DNA of 64,000 nucleotides from Bolinopsis microptera (taxonomy: Eukaryota; Ctenophora; Tentaculata; Lobata; Bolinopsidae). The translations under genes and the position numbers were made by a program. Every line of letters starts with the position of its first letter. Position 1 is the first letter of the stretch. Below are positions 57,877 to 64,000 of the stretch, one piece after another. The stretch is from positions 15,843,337 through 15,907,336 of the forward strand of contig NC_087084.1 in NCBI RefSeq assembly GCF_026151205.1, read 5' to 3'. The notes under the pieces are model-generated. The model saw nothing but the letters and a program-made list of their open reading frames with translations, was not told the DNA's origin and did not search any database.

Positions 57877-60800
57877 ATGATTGGACGGGGTGGGTTGGCT
57901 GCTAAACTACTGGAGAATGAGCTGAAGCTACCGCCAATGCCTTCTGGCTTTGGGAGGTACTGTTCATACAACAATTATGTTTTAACTTTAAATATGTTTA
58001 GGATTCGCTAATGAAATTTCCTGTATAATTTCGATTCTTCTTTTCTCGAGTTAAAGTGTTATATTTGATAAATTAAGTAAAAGTTGCGTTACATTCCAGA
58101 GGTGCAGGAGTGGGTAGAGCTGCAATGTCTCGTAGTTTAGCTGGTAACCAGGTAACCAGGTAACCAGGTAACCAGGTAACCAGGTAACAGTTACGTTACA
58201 TTCCAGAGGTGCAGGAGTGGGTAGAGCTGCAATGTCTCGTAGTTTAGCTGGTAACCAGGTAACCAGGTAACCAGGTAACCAGGTAACCAGGTAACCAGGT
58301 AACCAGGTAACAGTTACATTCCAGAGGTGCAGGAGTGGGTAGAGCTGCAATGTCTCGTAGTTTAGTTGGTAACCAGGTAACTAGGTAACCAGGTAACCAG
58401 GTAACCAGGTAACCAGGTAACCAGGTAACCAGGTAACCAGGTAACTAGGTAACCAGATAACAGTTACATTACATTCCAGGGGAGCAGGAGTAGGAAGAGC
58501 TGCAATGTCTCGTAGTTTAGCAATGAACGGACCTCCAGGACACTTCATTAGACAACCCAACAAGTGCTCTATACCTGGTCATGGTGGGACTGCTGCTGAG
58601 GGCGGGGCGGCGATGGGACCCCCTCTTCTAGTGAGTACTGGTGGGACTGCAGAGATTACAACTACTCTTAACAAGGTGGGTGATGACATTAGCTACAGTC
58701 TAGAGAGTAGGTAGAAGGGGGGTACAGTCTAGTGAGTAGGTAGAGGGGGGTTCACTGTACAGTCTAGTGTCTTCTGCTCTTTTCATCAGCACGAGCAAAA
58801 TAGCAGCGAACCACTGGAACTGGTAACCATAGTAACCACTGGAACCACTGGAAATATTCGTTTAAAAAGAAAGTGGCCACAAATTGCACTGGCTCAACAC
58901 TCCAACACATTTGTATCTTGCAATACTTTAAATATATAAACTTTCAATCATTCCATTCACTGAACCAACAGTATAGCTGCCTCAATTCTCATATTGTGTA
59001 TTAACTTTAAGTATCTTGTAGTAACTTGTAGTAACTTGTAGTAACTTGTAGTAACTTGTAGTAACTTGTAGTATAAGTAACTAATGCTTCTTTCCCAGGC
59101 AGTCAAGGTGTGATTTAATATAAGTAGTGTTAAAATTCTGTAACTCCCATAATTAGTGTTATATTGTAACCATAGCAACACATTAGCGTTAGGTATATAA
59201 TATATTGTAACAAAGTTAACTGTGCAGTTGACAGTGAGTGACGATACTGAGTTGCCCAGTAGACCCGGTTACGCAGAGGACGGAGTCAGCATTCCAATCA
59301 TCACCAACTTTATAAAAGTGAAGTTTACTGACACAGACGTCTTCCAATATCACATTACATACGACCCTCCTGTAGACAGCAAGTTCCTCAGGTCAGTGTT
59401 ACCTCTCCTTAACTAGGTAACCAGGTAACCAGGTAACCAGGTAACCAGGTAACCAGGTAACCTGGTAACCAGGTAACCAGGTACGGTAACAGTTGCACAT
59501 TACATACGACCCTCCTGTAGACAGCAAGCTCCTCAGGTCAGTGTTACCTCTCCTTAACCAGGTAACCAGGTAACCAGGTAACCAGGTAACCTGGTAACCA
59601 GGTACGGTAACAGTTGCACATTACATACGACCCTCTTGTAGACAGCAAGTTCCTCAGGTCAGTGTTACCTCCCCTTAACCAGGTAACCAGGTAACCAGTG
59701 TAACGGGTTACCTCCCTTTTTACCCCATTATATTTATTGAAACTGTGCAGGAATTATTTATTAATTATTAAGCGGGGAAAACAGCGGGATTTATCAAAAT
59801 AACGCCGCCCTTTATTTTCTACCCGTCCCTTAGCATTATCTGGGAGGTGTTTATAATTCTACCCCTAGACACAAGCTTCTAGAGCCGAGACTAGCTGATA
59901 ACAGAGCCTGGAGATTTGACGGTGCTATTCTCTACTCCTCTGAACAGCTACCCTCTCAAGGCTACTTCACGAGCCTCAAAGAAAACACTGGTCAGTTACC
60001 ATGGTTACAGAATTCACATTGCTATATTGTAAAGAAAACACTGGTCAGAATTCACATTGCTATATTGTATGATGTCTTCATAGAACCTGAATAATTACAG
60101 TGTCTCAAAATACAACTTTACAACAATACACCTACCTATAATACGCACTATTACTATTAGTACTACTATTATATTACTGTTACCTGGTTACCTGGTAACC
60201 TGGTAACCTGGTAACCTGGTAACCTGGTTACGCTATAATACGCACTATTAGTACTACTATTATATTACTGTTACCTGGTTACCTGGTTACCCGGTTACCT
60301 AGTTACCTGGTTACCTGGTAACCTGGTTACAACAATACACCTATAATACGCACCATTACTATTAGTACTACTATTATATGACTGTGTTTCAGGAGAGGAC
60401 ATTACCATGAGGTACACGTTAACGAAGACTATAAGTATAGAGAAGTGTATACCTCTACTGAACATAATATTCCGCACTGTTCTCTCTAAACTCAGATACA
60501 CCAGAATGGGCAGGAACCTCTACGATCCGGCCAGATCTGTTCACATTCCCAAACACAAGCTCGAGCTCTGGCCAGGGTAATTATTAACTTAATTAAAATT
60601 AATTTAGTAATTTAAGTTAGTAATTAGTTATTAAATGATCACTAGTGAGTTACCAATGTTCCTATTACGTTGCCATGGTTACAACACTAAATCACACAGG
60701 TATGTGACCTCAGTGTCCCAACTAGACGGCGGATTCATGCTGCAAACTAACGTGTCCCACAAGATGCTGAGAACTGATACTGTAATGGATATGTTACTGG

Positions 60801-63800
60801 AGATACACAAGACTCAGCCTCACAATCTGCAGTCACGTGCTGTCAAGGAAATAGTGGGTTAGTAGTTTTACTGCTTTTAGATTGCATTTTGCAGGGTCAC
60901 TTGCTAGGATCCATTATTCCATCTAACTAACACTCTGACCCAGTAACGTGTCAGATCACGTGATATAAATGTAACCATGGTAACGTGTCAGATCACGTGA
61001 TATAAATGTAACCATGGTAACGTATCAGGTCACGTGATAATGACGAGATATAACAACCAGACGTATCGTGTAGACGATATCGTGTGGGACGAAACTCCCC
61101 GCTCCTGTTTTGAGGACAGAAGAGGAAACAAAATATCTTACATAGAGTATTACAGGGATCAGTATAGTATTGTTATAAAGGACTGCTCTCAACCTCTCCT
61201 TCTTCACAGGTTATCTCTTATTTCTTATTATTGTTTAGTTTTATATTTCATATCATAGTTCTTCAATTCGCACCATGTTGTATTGTTGAGTATTATATAA
61301 GAATATGAGCTGATCTAATGTCTGATCTCCACAGAATGAAGCCCAAGAGAGGACAGAACCAACAAGAAGAGAGACTGATTTATTTGATCCCTGAACTTTG
61401 TGCTATGACAGGTAAACTGGGTGCCGCTTTTTATTACAAGGTATTATAAGTGTTTAACAATAACAACGGTATCCCTCGTAACATGTTTTAACCCTTCACT
61501 ATAAGATACTTTATATGTAAGCCGTGATTATTTGATAGATTTTAGGTAGTATTGTGTAATATCGATGCTAGTGAGTTATAATTATGCAGTGGAAGTGGAA
61601 CATCAAGTTCTGGTCTGCGTGAAAGGTTCGGTGGATCTGCACCTGTGTGAGTGCTAAATGTATCACCTCAGGAAGGAGGGGCTGTAAAAGAGCGGTTCAG
61701 ACTGTGTCTGGTAGAGTGATAAATAGATCACTTCAGATTGTTAGATCACAAGGCAAGGATGGTCTTCGTTGTAGATGTTGAATTCTCACCTTGAAGGAAG
61801 GGGCTTAGATCACGTGGGTTTTAAGCAGGTGGATTATTGTCTGGGCGATGTCTGGTAAATTATGTCCTACAGGAGGATAAAACCACGGACAGGACATTAT
61901 GTAAGGTCCGGTGAAATGGTCATTGAGAGAGAGATTGAGTTTGCCCTATTCGATAGAGGGTCATCATTGATGCCGGACTATTAGAGACTAGGACCAGTTA
62001 TGGTTGGATCCTGGTGAGCACGCATGGGGCATGTCGTTATAGGGAGAATCAGCAATGGTTGATTTGGTTGGATCATGGATACCACGGGTGGGGCATGTCG
62101 TTACATAGGGAATCAACGATGGTTGATTCGAGGTCAGTTAGATTAAGTTAGGGATAAGTTAAGGTACGGTCAACGAGAGTTGACCGTAATATGTTGTATT
62201 CTGATAAAGAGAATTAGATCTCTGGTCGTTTTTGGGCGATATAGGTCTGGTTAATTAGGATTTAAAGTAGAAGTTTGTCGAATTGGTCATTGTGTTGTTT
62301 TATAGTTTAATATTTTGTAACCATCGTTATTACTTTCGTTTTCGTTGTTCGTAACCTAAATTACTACAAATAATCTACGAATCTGAAGCAAGTAGTGACT
62401 GCTTATAACATTGTAGATGTACCCCCAGCCACCGTCCCCCCCCCCGTCCCCCCACCCCCGTCCCCCCTCCAAACCCCTGTCCCCCCCCCCCCCCCCGTCC
62501 CCCGTCCCCTCTCTCACACCTCCCTTCTCAGGTCTATCCCAGTCTACTATGGACGACTTTATGGTTCGTAAAGATATTGTAGCTCACACCAGACTAGATC
62601 CCCGAGATAGAATCAAGGCTATTAAAGGCTTCATTTGTAACGTGAAGGAGTCACCTGAGGCCACTGAAGAGCTCAGACGCTGGAACCTCCATATCGGTAA
62701 GTAACCAGAAAGTAATCAGATAGTAACCAGATAGTAACCAGAAAGTAACCAGATAGTAACCAGATAGTAACCAGATAGTAACCAGATAGTAACCAGATAG
62801 AACCTCCATAATCCATATCGGTAAGTAACCAGAAAGTAAACAGATTTATATTCGATCAGTAAAATGTTTACTGATAATTGTCCAGTGTCCTCCATGATTA
62901 CACGATACTGAATTACTTGCCTGATATAATATCTGAGAACTACTAAGTTGACTATTAGCTGTATTATTTCAGACGATGAAACATTGCACGTGCAAGGAAG
63001 AGTGCTGGAGTCTGAGCAGATAATATTCGGGGGAGGAGGAAACACACACACAGTCGGAGAGAGAGCTGATTTCTCTCAAGCTACCACAGTCAACGCTCCA
63101 CTCACACCTGTTAACCTCGACAACTGGTAACTCATCTACTATTTACCTTTACTAATTACCCTTACTTTATTTTCTTATCTCCTCACCTCATCCCATCTTT
63201 TATTTAGGTTACTAACCTAAGTAACTCCCAGATTACTAACCTAAGTAACTCCCAGATTACTAACCTAAGTAACTTCCAGGTTACTAACCTAAGTAACTCC
63301 CAGGTTACTAACCAAAGTAACTCCCAGGTTACTAACCTAAGTAGTAAGTAACTCCCAGGTTACTAACCTAAGTAACTCCCAGGTTACTAACCTAAGTATC
63401 TCTTAGATTACTATCCTTAGTAACTCCCATGTTACTTACCTAAGTAGTAAGTAACTCTCAGGTTACTAACCTAAGTAACTCTCAGGTTACTAACCTAAGT
63501 AACTCCCAGGTTACTAACCTAAGTAACTCCCAGGTTACTAACCTAAGTAACTCCCAGGTTACTAACCTAAGTAACTCCCAGGTTACTAGTATGTACGCAG
63601 CGGGATCAGAATAAGGGGCGTGATCTGGTAACGGTAATGAAGGAAGGAGCAAGGAAACTGGGTATGAGAGTAGCGGCCCCTGTAGTACTGCCGCTCAGAG
63701 ACGATAGGACGGAGAGCTTTATAAGGTAAATATAGTTAGTTACTAGTAATTAACCTTATTTAAAGTTATTATAAGTAACAAGTACAAGTAACTAATATTA

Positions 63801-64000
63801 GTAACTACAATTTGTTATGTACTAGAATAAGTGACCAGTATTTAACATGTTAACACTGTTCCACCACAGAGCGATAACTAGTAACACCTCTAATGTTAAC
63901 ACTGTTCCCCCACAGAGCGATAACTAGTAACACCTCTAATGTTAACACTGTTCCCCCACAGAGCGATAACTAGTAACCACTCTAATGTTAACACTGTTCC
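57877..64000 (+). CDS. piwi: PIWI-clade Argonaute, copy 2, cut by window end
   Basis: Exons 1-11 match copy 1 in order and phase: 57877-57956, 58480-58675, 59228-59391, 59869-59990, 60393-60576, 60700-60857, 61029-61209, 61335-61411, 62532-62696, 62973-63126, 63582-63725. Lengths are identical except exon 2, which is two codons longer (PGHGGT for PGGT). The amino-acid changes I noticed are few (K to E in exon 2, A to E in exon 4, S to N in exon 8); most differences are synonymous and no stop or frameshift is seen. This suggests a functional gene or a second haplotype. Exon 12, which would hold the catalytic residues, is only begun, and its first bases occur three times (63870, 63916, 63962). 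Introns differ from copy 1 by extra junction copies and a 1-kb insertion in intron 8. The role would be as for copy 1. Confidence 0.9.
58078..58480 (+). repeat. Three truncated copies of piwi exon 2 with GGTAACCA arrays
   Basis: Before the full exon 2, the acceptor and first about 42 exon bases (AGGTGCAGGAGTGGGTAGAG to CGTAGTTTAG) occur at 58101, 58206 and 58324. Each is followed by GCTG or GTTG and tandem GTAACCAG units that supply many donor-like GTAACC sites. They could act as 44-nt cassette exons. Copy 1 has none of these. Confidence 0.85.
59380..59700 (+). repeat. Extra copies of piwi exon 3 3' edge and donor
   Basis: After the real donor at 59391 the last about 45 bases of exon 3 (CACATTACATACGACCCTC through CTCAG) plus GTCAGTGTTACC recur at about 59495-59550 and 59617-59672. 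They are separated by AGGTAACC repeats. Copy 1 has only the original. Confidence 0.85.
60000..60335 (+). repeat. Intron 4 duplications in piwi copy 2
   Basis: AAAGAAAACACTGGTCAG, the exon 4 end with donor, recurs at 60031-60048. The text TATAATACGCACTATTAGTA recurs with GGTAACCT/GGTTACCT arrays between. Copy 1 intron 4 is single-copy. Confidence 0.8.
61420..62412. other. About 1-kb insertion in piwi copy 2 intron 8
   Basis: Copy 1 goes from GACAGGTAAACT directly into a C run and GTAGATGTACCCC. Copy 2 has about 990 bp between the same landmarks. The insert contains internal near-repeats around 62000-62130 (GGGGCATGTCGTTA twice, ATGGTTGATT twice). I see no coding frame or inverted ends, so its nature is open; a non-autonomous element is the simplest guess. 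Confidence 0.55.
63205..63581 (+). repeat. 24-bp acceptor array before exon 11 of piwi copy 2
   Basis: About 15 units of GGTTACTAACCTAAGTAACT-CCCA precede exon 11, five more than in copy 1. As there, every unit ends in CCAG and restarts with the exon's own first bases. Confidence 0.85.
63840..64000 (+). repeat. Triplicated acceptor junction of piwi exon 12
   Basis: A 46-bp unit (acceptor CCACAG, AGCGATAACTAGTAAC and intron text) starts at 63870, 63916 and 63962 and runs into the window end. In copy 1 the junction is single. Reading from the first acceptor hits TAG within the second unit. Confidence 0.85.

Overview
The window reads as animal (metazoan) nuclear DNA. It holds multi-exon genes with GT-AG introns for a PIWI-clade Argonaute, an adhesion GPCR with a GPS motif and a TCTP homologue, together with tRNA-derived SINE and non-LTR retrotransposon debris. 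Nothing prokaryotic is visible. The species cannot be named from the sequence. Introns are short and packed with minisatellites. Two 100-base N gaps (17597-17696 and 41291-41390) and a long stretch of noisy consensus show that this is a draft scaffold.

Layout. 154-1101 (-): three exons of an unrecognised gene that runs off the left edge. 1849-4958: a 3.1-kb repeat element with inverted ends and a candidate 7-bp target duplication, filled with TCC-rich sequence. 5243-5680: a 21-bp minisatellite. 6885-16829 (-): seventeen in-phase exons of an adhesion GPCR (cysteine-rich repeats, GAIN/GPS region, seven membrane helices, tail); its 5' end is not seen. 18022-23488 (+): a complete 12-exon piwi gene (863 aa, catalytic D-E-D-H present). 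24988-27949 (-): a five-exon gene for a 101-aa protein I do not recognise. 28831-31455: a cluster of nested palindromic repeats. 32957-40735 (-): a seven-exon TCTP gene. Its introns hold a TA-flanked MITE, a LINE fragment, and a retroelement into which a second LINE and a SINE have inserted. 41391-56075: a giant 56-bp tandem array. 56394-56510 (+): the last exon of a protein kinase. 57877-64000 (+): a second piwi gene, intact through exon 11 and cut by the window edge.

The main observation concerns repeat origin. In most of the genes here, minisatellites are seeded on exon-intron junctions. A few to some tens of exonic bases plus the adjoining splice site are tandemly copied into the intron, leaving arrays of splice-site copies beside the real one. 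The extreme case is the 14.7-kb array. Each 56-bp unit carries a polypyrimidine tract and AG acceptor, a 33-nt exon (11 codons of a kinase C-lobe helix) and a GTAAAC donor. That exon joins in frame to the kinase last exon. Dividing array length by unit length gives roughly 260 copies.

The two piwi genes lie in direct orientation 39.9 kb apart and are nearly identical in exons, but differ in intronic repeats and insertions. They may be a recent duplication or two haplotypes placed in tandem next to a gap.
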